DNA from: JAXMHQ01 sp046346665
GTDB lineage: Bacteria > Verrucomicrobiota > Verrucomicrobiia > Limisphaerales > JAXMHQ01
Direction of reading: 5' to 3'
Assembly: GCA_046346665.1 (NCBI GenBank)
Contig: JAXMHQ010000001.1
Location: forward strand, 134,808 to 198,807
Length of the DNA stretch: 64,000 nt
Part shown: piece by piece, positions 52,892 through 60,985 of the stretch
Layout of the letters: each line of letters starts with the position of its first letter
How positions within the stretch are numbered: position 1 is the stretch's first letter
The notes under the pieces: generated by a model
What the model saw: the letters and a program-made list of their open reading frames with translations, nothing else
Told to the model about the DNA's origin: nothing
The model's database searches: none
Position numbers and translations under genes: made by a program

Positions 52892-54163
52892 TTAGAACAT
52901 GTAGATGATGTTCAGAGTCAGAGTTTCGGCGTTGGCCTTGCTCGGATTGCCAGGGGTCGCCGGAGTCGTGCTGAAATCGGCGGCCACCGTGCCACCGAAG
53001 GGCTTGTCATCCGTCAAGCAATGATCCCAGCGGAATTCCACGCGGCTGATCACGTTCTTCCACAGGGAATAATCCAGCGTTTCGGTGAGCGACATGAGCT
53101 GGTTGCAGCTCCCCTGCGAGACGTAGCCGAACGAGCCGTTCTCGCCGTTGGCATAGGAGCCGTTGCTGCCCCAACCGAAGTCGAGGCGGCTGCCGCTCTT
53201 CAGTTTCTCGGTGATCTGCCACATCAAGTAGGTGCCCAGGGCATTCGCGTAGGAGTTCTGGAACACGCTGCTGGTGGTCAGGTCGTAGGCCACACCCAGG
53301 CTCAGGCCCGTGATCGGCAACGGCGTCGTGCCGCCGATATACAGGTTGCGCTGGTTGTAATCCGTGCCGCCGCTCGAAGCGCCGCCGCCCGACACGTTCG
53401 GAATCACGGCCGGGAAATGACCGCCGTCCGTCCAGCCGGCCGAGAGCGTCGCGCCCTTCATGAACCCGAAACTCTCGGGAGCCGTGAACGAAGCCATCAC
53501 CAGGTAGGCCTTCTTGGATTCGACACCGTTCTTCACGTCGACCTGGTTGTTGTAACCGGCCTGGTTGCCGATGCCCGCCTGCAGGGCGAAGCAGTCAGTC
53601 ACCTTGTAGGTGCCCGCAATGCCCGTGTGCGCGGAGGATTCAATGTAGAACCCGTAGGAACGGCTGAAATTCGGATCCTTGTAGGTGTCGTAGGATTCGT
53701 AGCCGTTGAACGTTCCGAATTGGCCCATGTGCAGCTCCAGGCCGTTGCCAATCGGGACGCGCAGGTTCACATACGCCTCGTTAAAGGCGAAATCCGTCGT
53801 GCCGGACGAGGCAAAAATCCCCGTGCCGCGCTGCGCAGCGCCGGGCCCCATCAGCATCTGGAAATGATAACCCGAGGCCCACTGGGAATCGTCCAGCGGC
53901 TTGTCCAGCGTCAGGCTCACCACGTCAAGGTTGAAGCCGTCCATCATGGTCGGACCATCATACACGCGGCCCGGCATGTTCGCGTTGCCGGTTCCCATGT
54001 TCCAGATCGCGGAGGTATCCACATAACCGCTCAGCGTCGTGGCGGAAAGGGATGTCAGCACGGAATTCGGTTTCGCAGCCGGAGCCTCATCAGCCTGTGC
54101 CAAAGCAGGCGCACTGATCAGGCCGGCGCTCAACAGGACTTGTGTCCATTTACTCATGTTCAT
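52892..54163 (-). CDS. OmpL-like outer-membrane beta-barrel porin 2 (bbp2)
   Basis: The 423-residue product has a signal peptide (to ALAQADE), then a barrel with TTLSGYVDTSAIWNMGTGNAN, YGFYIESSAHTGI and a C-terminal strand ending NIIYMF. It is a paralog of porin 1 in a tail-to-tail arrangement, so the pair is an old local duplication. A sigma-54-like promoter precedes it. Likely a diffusion channel for a nitrogen-bearing small molecule or ion, inferred from its neighbours only. Confidence 0.83.
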   Translation of the reverse strand: MNMSKWTQVLLSAGLISAPALAQADEAPAAKPNSVLTSLSATTLSGYVDTSAIWNMGTGNANMPGRVYDGPTMMDGFNLDVVSLTLDKPLDDSQWASGYHFQMLMGPGAAQRGTGIFASSGTTDFAFNEAYVNLRVPIGNGLELHMGQFGTFNGYESYDTYKDPNFSRSYGFYIESSAHTGIAGTYKVTDCFALQAGIGNQAGYNNQVDVKNGVESKKAYLVMASFTAPESFGFMKGATLSAGWTDGGHFPAVIPNVSGGGASSGGTDYNQRNLYIGGTTPLPITGLSLGVAYDLTTSSVFQNSYANALGTYLMWQITEKLKSGSRLDFGWGSNGSYANGENGSFGYVSQGSCNQLMSLTETLDYSLWKNVISRVEFRWDHCLTDDKPFGGTVAADFSTTPATPGNPSKANAETLTLNIIYMF

Positions 54164-54248
54164 AGTTCTTGTATAGGTTTGGTTTCTAGTTCTTCTCTAA
54201 CTTCTAGCTTCGTGCGTCAACCGCACAACTCGGTTCGCCGCGCCACCC

Positions 54249-54264
54249 AGCAAAAACGGTGCCT
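54249..54264 (-). promoter_or_regulatory. Candidate sigma-54 promoter of porin 2
   Basis: On the minus strand the site is AGGCACCGTTTTTGCT, with perfect GGCAC-N5-TTGCT and GG-N10-GC spacing; only the first T of TGGCAC differs. The start codon is about 85 bases downstream. This is among the best matches in the window. Confidence 0.6.
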
Positions 54265-54322
54265 CGCCCAAAAAATGCGCCACACCGCTCGGCCCTGGCC
54301 CGATGGCCCGGTTCAATTGCCG

Positions 54323-54336
54323 AAGTGTAAACACTT
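54323..54336. promoter_or_regulatory. Palindromic candidate activator site
   Basis: AAGTGTAAACACTT is a perfect 14-base palindrome, and a third half-site AAGTG follows at 54346-54350. It lies about 60 bases upstream of the porin 2 promoter and 200 bases upstream of the urtA promoter, a normal place for an enhancer-binding protein. Confidence 0.45.
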
Positions 54337-54536
54337 GCTCCGCCGAAGTGCAACCACCGTTTTGACCCGCAATTTTTCCGTGCCCACAAGCCCCACGACT
54401 CCACACCTCAACCCGACCCGCGCTGTTCAGGTTTGACCGCGATGCGCAGAATGCAACTGGCGATTTTCCCATCGCCCGCCCGCACGCGCGCTCCATTCCC
54501 CTGCAAATGCTGCATCCGACCCGCGCCGGCTCCCCG

Positions 54537-54552
54537 TGGCATATCGGGTGCT
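54537..54552 (+). promoter_or_regulatory. Candidate sigma-54 promoter of urtA
   Basis: TGGCATATCGGGTGCT shows GG-N10-GC spacing and TGGCA-N6-GTGCT (consensus TGGCAC-N5-TTGCT). The urtA start is 124 bases downstream. Match is moderate. The rest of the 513-base gap 54164-54676 shows no gene. Confidence 0.45.
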
Positions 54553-54676
54553 GAAGCGCCGCTGGACCAGCCCGGCAACACGAACACAGTCCTCGTGCGC
54601 CCCGATGAAACGCGGGAACGCCGGCCGATCCGAGAAACCAAACGAACCCAGAACTGAACTGAACGCAAACGGAACC

Positions 54677-55972
54677 ATGAAAACCAAACCCTCCGCTTTT
54701 AAGAAATTACTGCTCCTGGCAAGCCTAACGGCCGGGCTCGCCCTCTCATCCCAGGCCGCAGAAACCATCAAGGTCGGCATCCTCCACTCGCTCAGCGGCA
54801 CCATGGCCATCAGCGAAACTTCCCTCCGCGATGTCCTCCTCTTCGCCTTCGACGAAATCAACAAGTCCGGCGGCATCAAGGTCGACGGCAAAAGCTACAT
54901 GATCGAACCCGTCATCGTCGACGGCGCCTCGAACTGGCCCCTCTTCGCCGAAAAAGCCAAACAATTGCTCGAACAGGACAAGGTCGCCGTCGTCTTCGGA
55001 TGCTGGACGTCCGTGAGCCGCAAATCCGTCCTCCCCGTGTTCGAAAAAGACAACGGACTCCTCTTCTACCCGGTCCAGTATGAAGGCGAGGAGTTGTCGA
55101 AAAACATCTTCTACACCGCCGAAGCCGTCAACCAGCAGGCCACCCCAGCCATCGATTACCTGCTCGCCAACGGCAAAAAGAAATTCTACCTGATCGGCAC
55201 CGATTACGTCTATCCCCAGACCACCAACCTGATCCTCTACAAATACCTCCTCCTCCACGGCATTCCCCTCGAAAACATCGGCGGCGGACTGCGCAAGGAC
55301 GAATCCGGCAAGGTCATCTCCGCCGGCAAATACACCCCCTTCGGCCACACCGATTACCAGCAGATTGTCGCCGAAATCAAACAGTTCTCCGCCGGCGGCG
55401 ACGCCTGCGTGATCAATACCATCAACGGCGATTCCAACGTCCCCTTCTTCAAGGAAATCGCCGCCGCCGGCCTCACCCCCGCCGAATGCCCCGTCGTCTC
55501 CTTCAGCCTCGCCGAAGATGAACTCCGCGCCCTGCCCACCAAGGACCTCGTCGGCGAACTCGGCTGCTGGACCTACTTCATGTCCCTCCCCGGCGCCGAA
55601 AACAAAGCCTTCCTCAAAGACTGGGACGCCTGGCTCAAAGCCCAGAAATACCCCGGCGTGATCAAGGAAAAACGCGCCGTCGACAGCCCCATGGTCCTCT
55701 CCTATAACGGCGTTTACCTCTGGAAAAATGCCGTCGAAAAAGCCAACTCCTTCAACGTCGACAAAGTCCGCGAAACCCTCGAGTCCGGCACCATCTCCTT
55801 CGACGGCCCCGGCGGCAAAAACACGATGCAGAAAAACCATCACACCACCAAGAATGTCTACATCGGCGAGACCCGCGCCAACGGCCAGTTCAAAATCCTC
55901 AAGTCCTACGACAACATCCCCGGCGAACCCTTCCTTCTGAAGGGCCTCGACGAACAATTGGCCGCGAAATAA
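54677..55972 (+). CDS. urtA: Urea ABC transporter substrate-binding protein UrtA
   Basis: The 431-residue product has a signal peptide (MKTKPSAFKKLLLLASLTAGLALSSQAA in part) and a periplasmic Leu/Ile/Val-type fold. Matches to UrtA include VGILHSLSGTMAISETSLRD, FGCWTSVSRKSVLPVFE, LLFYPVQYEGEE, NTINGDSNVPFF and MQKNHHTTKNVYIGE. It binds urea or short-chain amides outside the inner membrane. It is the first gene of urtABCDE. ATG 54677 is chosen since the upstream frame lacks conserved residues. Relatives include amide-binding FmdD, so amides are an alternative substrate. Confidence 0.93.
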   Translation: MKTKPSAFKKLLLLASLTAGLALSSQAAETIKVGILHSLSGTMAISETSLRDVLLFAFDEINKSGGIKVDGKSYMIEPVIVDGASNWPLFAEKAKQLLEQDKVAVVFGCWTSVSRKSVLPVFEKDNGLLFYPVQYEGEELSKNIFYTAEAVNQQATPAIDYLLANGKKKFYLIGTDYVYPQTTNLILYKYLLLHGIPLENIGGGLRKDESGKVISAGKYTPFGHTDYQQIVAEIKQFSAGGDACVINTINGDSNVPFFKEIAAAGLTPAECPVVSFSLAEDELRALPTKDLVGELGCWTYFMSLPGAENKAFLKDWDAWLKAQKYPGVIKEKRAVDSPMVLSYNGVYLWKNAVEKANSFNVDKVRETLESGTISFDGPGGKNTMQKNHHTTKNVYIGETRANGQFKILKSYDNIPGEPFLLKGLDEQLAAK

Positions 55973-56045
55973 GGCCCCCCACATTCCCCATCTCGGTTAA
56001 CCGGGAGGGGTGGACCTGATGACTCCACCCCTCCCTATTCCGCGA

Positions 56046-57797
56046 ATGAAATCCCACGTGATCGCGATCCTCGCCCTCCTCCTGGCCTCCGCCTGGACCT
56101 GCTCCGCCCAGCCGTCCGCCTCTCCCGCGACGGATTCCGCCGTCCGGCAGAAACTCGCCCGCACCCTCGCCGCCGAACCCGCCGAACAAAAACAATTGCT
56201 CGCCGATCTCGCCGACTCCGGATCCCGAACCGCCCGCGATATCCTCATCGCCTGGACCCGCGACAACGTCTACCTCTGGGATTCACCCGGCGGCGCCAAA
56301 ATTCCCGTCACCCTCGAGGACGCCACCGACGCCGACGGCAAGGCCCGCGCCCTCCGCGTCGATAACAACGAATTTGCCCGCGACGATCACGGCGCCGAAC
56401 TCCGCTTCGCCGCCAGCGACCTCGCACCCGTCGACACCGACATGCAGCTCCGCGCCGCCATCCAGCAAACCCTCGACGCCCTCGGACTTTCCGATCCCGA
56501 CCCCGACGCCCGGCGCTCCGCCATCCAGAAACTCGGCAACACCGGGAAGGAAAAAAATCTGCCGCTCCTCAAAAACCGCCTGTCCCGCGAAACCGACGCC
56601 TCCGTCCGCCGCAGCCTCGAGGAGGCCGTCGCCATGATCGGTCTCAACAGCAGCGACCGCCAGGTCCAGATCAACGCCGTCCGTGACCTCGCCCGCCTCA
56701 ATTCCATCGGCAGCCTCGACGCCCTGAAAAAACTGGCCGCCGCGTCCCAGACCTCCTCCGCCCTCGCCCAGGCCGCCAACGCCGCCGTCTACTCCATCAA
56801 CCAGCACATCATGTGGGTGAATTTCTGGGGCACACTCTTCCGCGGACTCAGCCTCGGATCCATCCTCCTCGTCGTCGCCCTCGGGCTCGCCATCACCTTC
56901 GGCCTCATGGGCATCATCAACATGGCACACGGCGAAATGATCGCCATCGGCGCCTACACCTGCTACGTCGTCCAAAACCTCTTCGGCACCGGGTTCGGAT
57001 TCAGCATCAACCTGCCCTTCTCCATCTTCGGCCACCCGCTCGGGTTCGGCCTCCACCTGCCCGGCCTCAACACCACCGGCCTGCTCTACGAAAGCTACTT
57101 CCTGTTCGCGCTCCCCCTCAGCTTTCTCACCGCCGCCCTCGCCGGTATCCTCATCGAACGCACCGTCATCCGGTTTCTCTACCGCCGCCCCCTCGAATCC
57201 CTCCTCGCCACCTGGGGCGTCTCGCTCGTCATGCAGCAATGCTTCCGAATGGTCTTCGGCGCCAATAATGTCCAGGTCAATTCGCCATCCTGGCTGCTCG
57301 GACATTTCACGGTCTACGACATCCTCTTCGGATACAACCGCGTCTTCGTCATCGCCTTCGCCGCCCTCATCGTCCTCGGCACCTGGCTGCTCCTCACCCG
57401 CACCCCGCTCGGCCTCCTGATCCGCGCCGTCATGCAAAACCGCAACATGGCCGCCTGCATGGGCGTCCGCACCCAGCGCGTCAACCTCCTCACCTTCGCC
57501 TTCGGATCCGGCCTCGCCGGCCTCGCCGGCGCCTTCCTGTCCCAAATCGGCAACGTCGGACCCAGCCTTGGCCAAACCTACATCGTCGACAGCTTCATGA
57601 CCGTCGTCGTCGGCGGCGTCGGCAGCATCGTCGGCACCGTCTGCTCCGCCGTCGGCATCGGCACCTCCGACCAGGTCCTCCAACAGGTCACCGGCTCGCC
57701 CGTCACCGGTAAAATCGTCGTGCTCGTCGCCATCATCCTCTTCCTCCAATGGAAACCCGGCGGCCTGTTCTCCATCCGCAGCCGAAGCCTCGACTGA
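56046..57797 (+). CDS. urtB: Urea ABC transporter permease UrtB
   Basis: The 583-residue product has an export signal at its N terminus (MKSHVIAILALLLASAWTCSA), a periplasmic helical repeat domain (about 30-250) and a LivH-type permease with eight helices. It includes GLAITFGLMGIINMAHGEM, TWGVSLVMQQCFRMVFGA, RNMAACMGVRTQRVNLLTFAFGSGLAGLAGA and the EAA-like loop. UrtB proteins usually carry this extra N-terminal domain. It forms the membrane channel with UrtC. Two upstream in-frame ATGs exist (56010), but 56046 gives the cleanest signal. Confidence 0.92.
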   Translation: MKSHVIAILALLLASAWTCSAQPSASPATDSAVRQKLARTLAAEPAEQKQLLADLADSGSRTARDILIAWTRDNVYLWDSPGGAKIPVTLEDATDADGKARALRVDNNEFARDDHGAELRFAASDLAPVDTDMQLRAAIQQTLDALGLSDPDPDARRSAIQKLGNTGKEKNLPLLKNRLSRETDASVRRSLEEAVAMIGLNSSDRQVQINAVRDLARLNSIGSLDALKKLAAASQTSSALAQAANAAVYSINQHIMWVNFWGTLFRGLSLGSILLVVALGLAITFGLMGIINMAHGEMIAIGAYTCYVVQNLFGTGFGFSINLPFSIFGHPLGFGLHLPGLNTTGLLYESYFLFALPLSFLTAALAGILIERTVIRFLYRRPLESLLATWGVSLVMQQCFRMVFGANNVQVNSPSWLLGHFTVYDILFGYNRVFVIAFAALIVLGTWLLLTRTPLGLLIRAVMQNRNMAACMGVRTQRVNLLTFAFGSGLAGLAGAFLSQIGNVGPSLGQTYIVDSFMTVVVGGVGSIVGTVCSAVGIGTSDQVLQQVTGSPVTGKIVVLVAIILFLQWKPGGLFSIRSRSLD

Positions 57798-57799
57798 TC

Positions 57800-58978
57800 A
57801 TGATGACCCGATTTTCAAGCCGGTCCGAATGGTGGGGCGTGGGCGCGGCCCTCGCCGTGCTGCTGGTCCTCCTGCCCGCGCTCAACGCGTTCACACCTGA
57901 AACCAGCTTCCTCCACGTCAGCAATTTCACCATCAATCTCTACGGCAAATACCTCTGCTACGCCCTGCTCGCCATCAGCGTCGATTTGCTCTGGGGTTAC
58001 ACCGGCCTGCTCAGCCTCGGCCAGGCCCTCTTCTTCACCCTCGGCGGCTACATGATCGGCATGCACCTCATGCGCCTGATCGGCAACCTCGGCCAGTATC
58101 ACCAGGAAATCCCCGATTTCCTCGTCTTTCTCGGCTGGAACACCCTGCCCACCTTCTGGCGCCCGTTCAGCAGCCTCGCCTTCGCCCTGCTCATGGCCAT
58201 CCTCCTCCCCGGCACCCTCGCCCTCGCCTTCGGCTACCTCGCGTTCCGTTCCCGCATCCGCGGCGTCTACTTTTCCATCCTCACCCAGGCCCTCACCTAC
58301 GGCGCCTGCCTCCTGTTCTTCCGCAACAGCCTCCTCATGGGCGGCAATAACGGGTTCACCGATTTCAAATTCCTCCTCGGCCACGACCTCCGCTCCCCCG
58401 GCACCCAGCGCGCCCTCTACATGGCCACCGTCATCGCCCTGCTCGCCGTCTACCTCGGCTGCCGCTGGCTCAGCCGGTCCAAGTTCGGCCTCGTCCAACG
58501 CGCCATTCGCGACAGCGAAAACCGCGTCCTGTTCAGCGGCTACGCCGCCGGCAATTTCAAACTGTTCGTCTTCGTCCTCGCCGCCATCATCGCCTCCATC
58601 GGCGGCGTGCTCTATGTCCCCCAGGTCGGCATCATCAACCCCGGCGAAATGCAGCCCGACAAATCCCTCGAAGCCGTCGTCTGGGTCGCCGTCGGCGGCC
58701 GCGCCACCCTGCTCGGCCCCATCCTCGGCGCGTTCGGCGTCAATGCCCTCAAAAGCTGGGCCACCCGCGCCTACCCCGACCTCTGGCTCCTGTTCCTCGG
58801 AGGACTCTTCGTCCTGGTCACCCTCTTCATGCCCAAAGGAATCGCCGGCATCCCCGCCCAGATCCACAGCCTCAGCCAACGATTCATGGCCCGGCGCCGC
58901 ACCACCCCCGATCCCAAAAGCCCCCCCGCCCTCGTCACACCCGCCGCCAACCCCGGCACCCCCGTCGAAACCGAATGA
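57800..58978 (+). CDS. urtC: Urea ABC transporter permease UrtC
   Basis: The 392-residue product is a LivM-type permease with about ten helices: YALLAISVDLLWGYTGLLSLGQALFFTLGGYMIGMHL, GVYFSILTQALTYGACLLFFRN, LMGGNNGFTDFKFLLG, QRAIRDSENRVLFSGYAAGNFKLFVFVL and GILGAFG-like end. It pairs with UrtB. It starts 2 bases after urtB and overlaps urtD (ATGA). A Pro-rich C-terminal tail is present. Confidence 0.93.
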   Translation: MMTRFSSRSEWWGVGAALAVLLVLLPALNAFTPETSFLHVSNFTINLYGKYLCYALLAISVDLLWGYTGLLSLGQALFFTLGGYMIGMHLMRLIGNLGQYHQEIPDFLVFLGWNTLPTFWRPFSSLAFALLMAILLPGTLALAFGYLAFRSRIRGVYFSILTQALTYGACLLFFRNSLLMGGNNGFTDFKFLLGHDLRSPGTQRALYMATVIALLAVYLGCRWLSRSKFGLVQRAIRDSENRVLFSGYAAGNFKLFVFVLAAIIASIGGVLYVPQVGIINPGEMQPDKSLEAVVWVAVGGRATLLGPILGAFGVNALKSWATRAYPDLWLLFLGGLFVLVTLFMPKGIAGIPAQIHSLSQRFMARRRTTPDPKSPPALVTPAANPGTPVETE

Positions 58979-59733
58979 TCCCCAAGGAATTCATCCTCAT
59001 GCTCGAAGACGTCCACAAGACCTTCGACGGTTTCAAAGCCATCTCCAACCTGACGTTCTACATGGATGACGGCGAACTCCGCGTCATCATCGGACCCAAT
59101 GGCGCCGGCAAAAGCACCATGCTCGACCTCATCACCGGCCGCACCCGGCCGGACAAAGGCCGCATCGAATTCGGCAGAAACACCGACCTGACCGAACTGA
59201 ACGAATACCAGATCAACCGCCTCGGCATCGGCCGCAAATTTCAAACCCCCTCGGTCTACATCGACCACACCGTCGCGGAAAACATCTGGCTCTCCCTCAA
59301 AGGCGGCCGCTCCGTCTGGAGCACGCTGCTCGCCCGCCAATCGTCCGACCAGCAGGACCGCATCCAGGACGTGCTGAAAACCGTGGGACTCGCCGGCTGG
59401 GCCGATTCCAAGGCGGGCGCCCTGAGTCACGGCCAGAAGCAATGGCTGGAAATCGGCATGCTGCTCGCCCAGGACCCGAAGCTCCTGCTCGTCGACGAAC
59501 CGGCCGCAGGCATGACCGACGAGGAAACGCACAAGACCGGCGAACTGCTCCTCAGCCTCGAAGGCAAACACAGCATCGTCGTGATCGAACACGACATGAC
59601 CTTCGTCCGCCAGCTCGCCCGCCGCGTCACCGTCCTCCACCAGGGCACCGTCCTCTGCGAAGGCTCCGTCGACGAAGTCCAAAACAACGAAAAAGTCATC
59701 GAGGTCTACCTTGGCCGAAAAAAGAAACATTAA
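58975..59733 (+). CDS. urtD: Urea ABC transporter ATPase UrtD
   Basis: The 252-residue ATPase has GPNGAGKSTMLDLITG (Walker A), LGIGRKFQTPSVY, the signature ALSHGQKQWLEIGMLLAQDP, KLLLVDEPAAGMTDEETHKTGELL (Walker B; the MTDEET words mark UrtD) and the switch IEHDMTFV. Together with UrtE it drives UrtBC. Stop at 59733, then 25 bases to the palindromic repeat. Confidence 0.94.
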   Translation: MIPKEFILMLEDVHKTFDGFKAISNLTFYMDDGELRVIIGPNGAGKSTMLDLITGRTRPDKGRIEFGRNTDLTELNEYQINRLGIGRKFQTPSVYIDHTVAENIWLSLKGGRSVWSTLLARQSSDQQDRIQDVLKTVGLAGWADSKAGALSHGQKQWLEIGMLLAQDPKLLLVDEPAAGMTDEETHKTGELLLSLEGKHSIVVIEHDMTFVRQLARRVTVLHQGTVLCEGSVDEVQNNEKVIEVYLGRKKKH

Positions 59734-59758
59734 CCCCCCGCGCAACCTCGTTCCCCGG

Positions 59759-59798
59759 CTACAACCTTTTTGTCGTACGTACGACACAAAGGTTGCAC
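59759..59798. repeat. 40-bp palindrome, copy 2
   Basis: Same 34-base core (CAACCTTT...GTCGTACGTACGAC...AAAGGTTG) as 7354-7393 and a mispair at the same position. It lies 25 bases after urtD and 28 bases before urtE. Confidence 0.85.
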
Positions 59799-59826
59799 AG
59801 TCTGGCTGCGCGGATCCCTTGCACGC

Positions 59827-60522
59827 ATGCTGAACGTCTCCAGTCTCTCGGTTTCCTACGACGGCTCCCGCATCCTCCGGGGCGTGGACCTCGCCGTGCC
59901 CGAACGCAGCCTCGTCTGCCTCATGGGCCGCAACGGCGTCGGCAAAACCACCACGCTCAAATCCATTGTCGGCCTCGTCAAACCCGACGCCGGATCCGTC
60001 CGGCTCGCGGGCGAGGAACTGGCGGGATTGCCCCCCGAGGAGCGCGCCCGACGCGGGCTCGGTTATGTGCCGCAGGGACGCGACATCTTTCCGCACCTCA
60101 CCGTCTGGGAAAACCTGAAAATCGGCCTGCTCGTGCGGGGCACGCGCCCCAACGGACAGGTGGACCGGGTCCTCGAACTCTTTCCCGTGCTCAAAGACAT
60201 GCTTCAGCGCAAAGGCGGCGTGCTCAGCGGCGGCCAGCAACAGCAACTCGCCATCGCCCGCGCCCTGCTCACGGATCCCAAGGTGCTCATCCTCGACGAA
60301 CCCACCGAAGGCATCCAGCCCAACATCATCGACCAGATCGGCGACACCCTGCTCAAGATCAAGGGCGAAGGCCGGCTCAGCATCCTGCTGGTGGAACAAT
60401 ACCTCGATTTCTGCCGCTCCATCGGCGACAGCTTCTTTATCATGGACCGCGGCGCCGTCGTCGCCAGCGGCCCCATCGGCGGCCTCAACGAGGAAACCGT
60501 CCGGCAACACCTGACCGTTTAG
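59827..60522 (+). CDS. urtE: Urea ABC transporter ATPase UrtE
   Basis: The 231-residue ATPase has MGRNGVGKTTTLKSIVGL (Walker A), GYVPQGRDIFPHLTV, the signature LSGGQQQQLAIARAL, VLILDEPTEGIQPNIIDQIG (Walker B) and LLVEQYLDFCRSIGDSFFIMDRG. These are LivF/UrtE features. ATG 59827 follows the palindromic repeat; the frame is open upstream but passes through repeat sequence. It ends the urt operon. Confidence 0.93.
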   Translation: MLNVSSLSVSYDGSRILRGVDLAVPERSLVCLMGRNGVGKTTTLKSIVGLVKPDAGSVRLAGEELAGLPPEERARRGLGYVPQGRDIFPHLTVWENLKIGLLVRGTRPNGQVDRVLELFPVLKDMLQRKGGVLSGGQQQQLAIARALLTDPKVLILDEPTEGIQPNIIDQIGDTLLKIKGEGRLSILLVEQYLDFCRSIGDSFFIMDRGAVVASGPIGGLNEETVRQHLTV

Positions 60523-60548
60523 CCATTCACGGTTTGCGGCGAAGAAAC

Positions 60549-60606
60549 GTCCGCAGTTTCCACAGATCTCGCAGAAAATCTGCGTCCGTCTGCGAAATCT
60601 GCGGAC
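60549..60606. repeat. Inverted array, CGCAGATT family, copy 2
   Basis: GTCCGCAGTTTCCACAGA and its inverse TCTGCGAAATCTGCGGAC form a near-palindrome starting 26 bases after the urtE stop. The rest of the 60523-60985 gap has no gene I would support. Confidence 0.8.
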
Positions 60607-60782
60607 AAGTGCCCCCTGCCGCCTTGTAGTCACCCTGTTCAAATCCGCTCAGGCACCTGACCACTTCAGCGCACCTCCGCGCGACTCAATTCAGTCGCCA
60701 ACAATTTCCCGGCCGCTTGATTTTGCTTCCTGCCTCGCAAATGGAATCATTCGCCGGGCAGGAGCCACGGCCCGCAGCCTCG

Positions 60783-60798
60783 TGGCACGTGCGCTGCT
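60783..60798 (+). promoter_or_regulatory. Candidate sigma-54 promoter of the ureohydrolase gene
   Basis: TGGCACGTGCGCTGCT has GG-N10-GC spacing, a perfect TGGCACG element and CTGCT for TTGCT. The start codon is about 190 bases downstream. It is the best plus-strand match in the window. Confidence 0.6.
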
Positions 60799-60985
60799 CT
60801 CCAGCGCGCATGACCATCATCCTGACCTCGCGCGCGTCGCAGACGTTCGATGATCGTCGTTTCTTCCAGCGGCTCACGCTGATCGACATCTGCTGCGGAC
60901 CGCCGGACCGGGATTGATTTGCCGTCCGCGCCGGTTCGAACAATTCCCAACACCTTTAACGCAGTCAATCCCTGTTCCTGTACCT

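Noticed and set aside
60686..60968. Small minus-strand open frames in the gap before the ureohydrolase gene.
   Set aside because: No ribosome site, no recognisable domain and low complexity; one overlaps the candidate promoter.
60523..60985. A guanidine riboswitch upstream of the ureohydrolase.
   Set aside because: I looked for the conserved cores of guanidine-I, -II and -III types (including ACGR loop pairs) and found none that convinced me.
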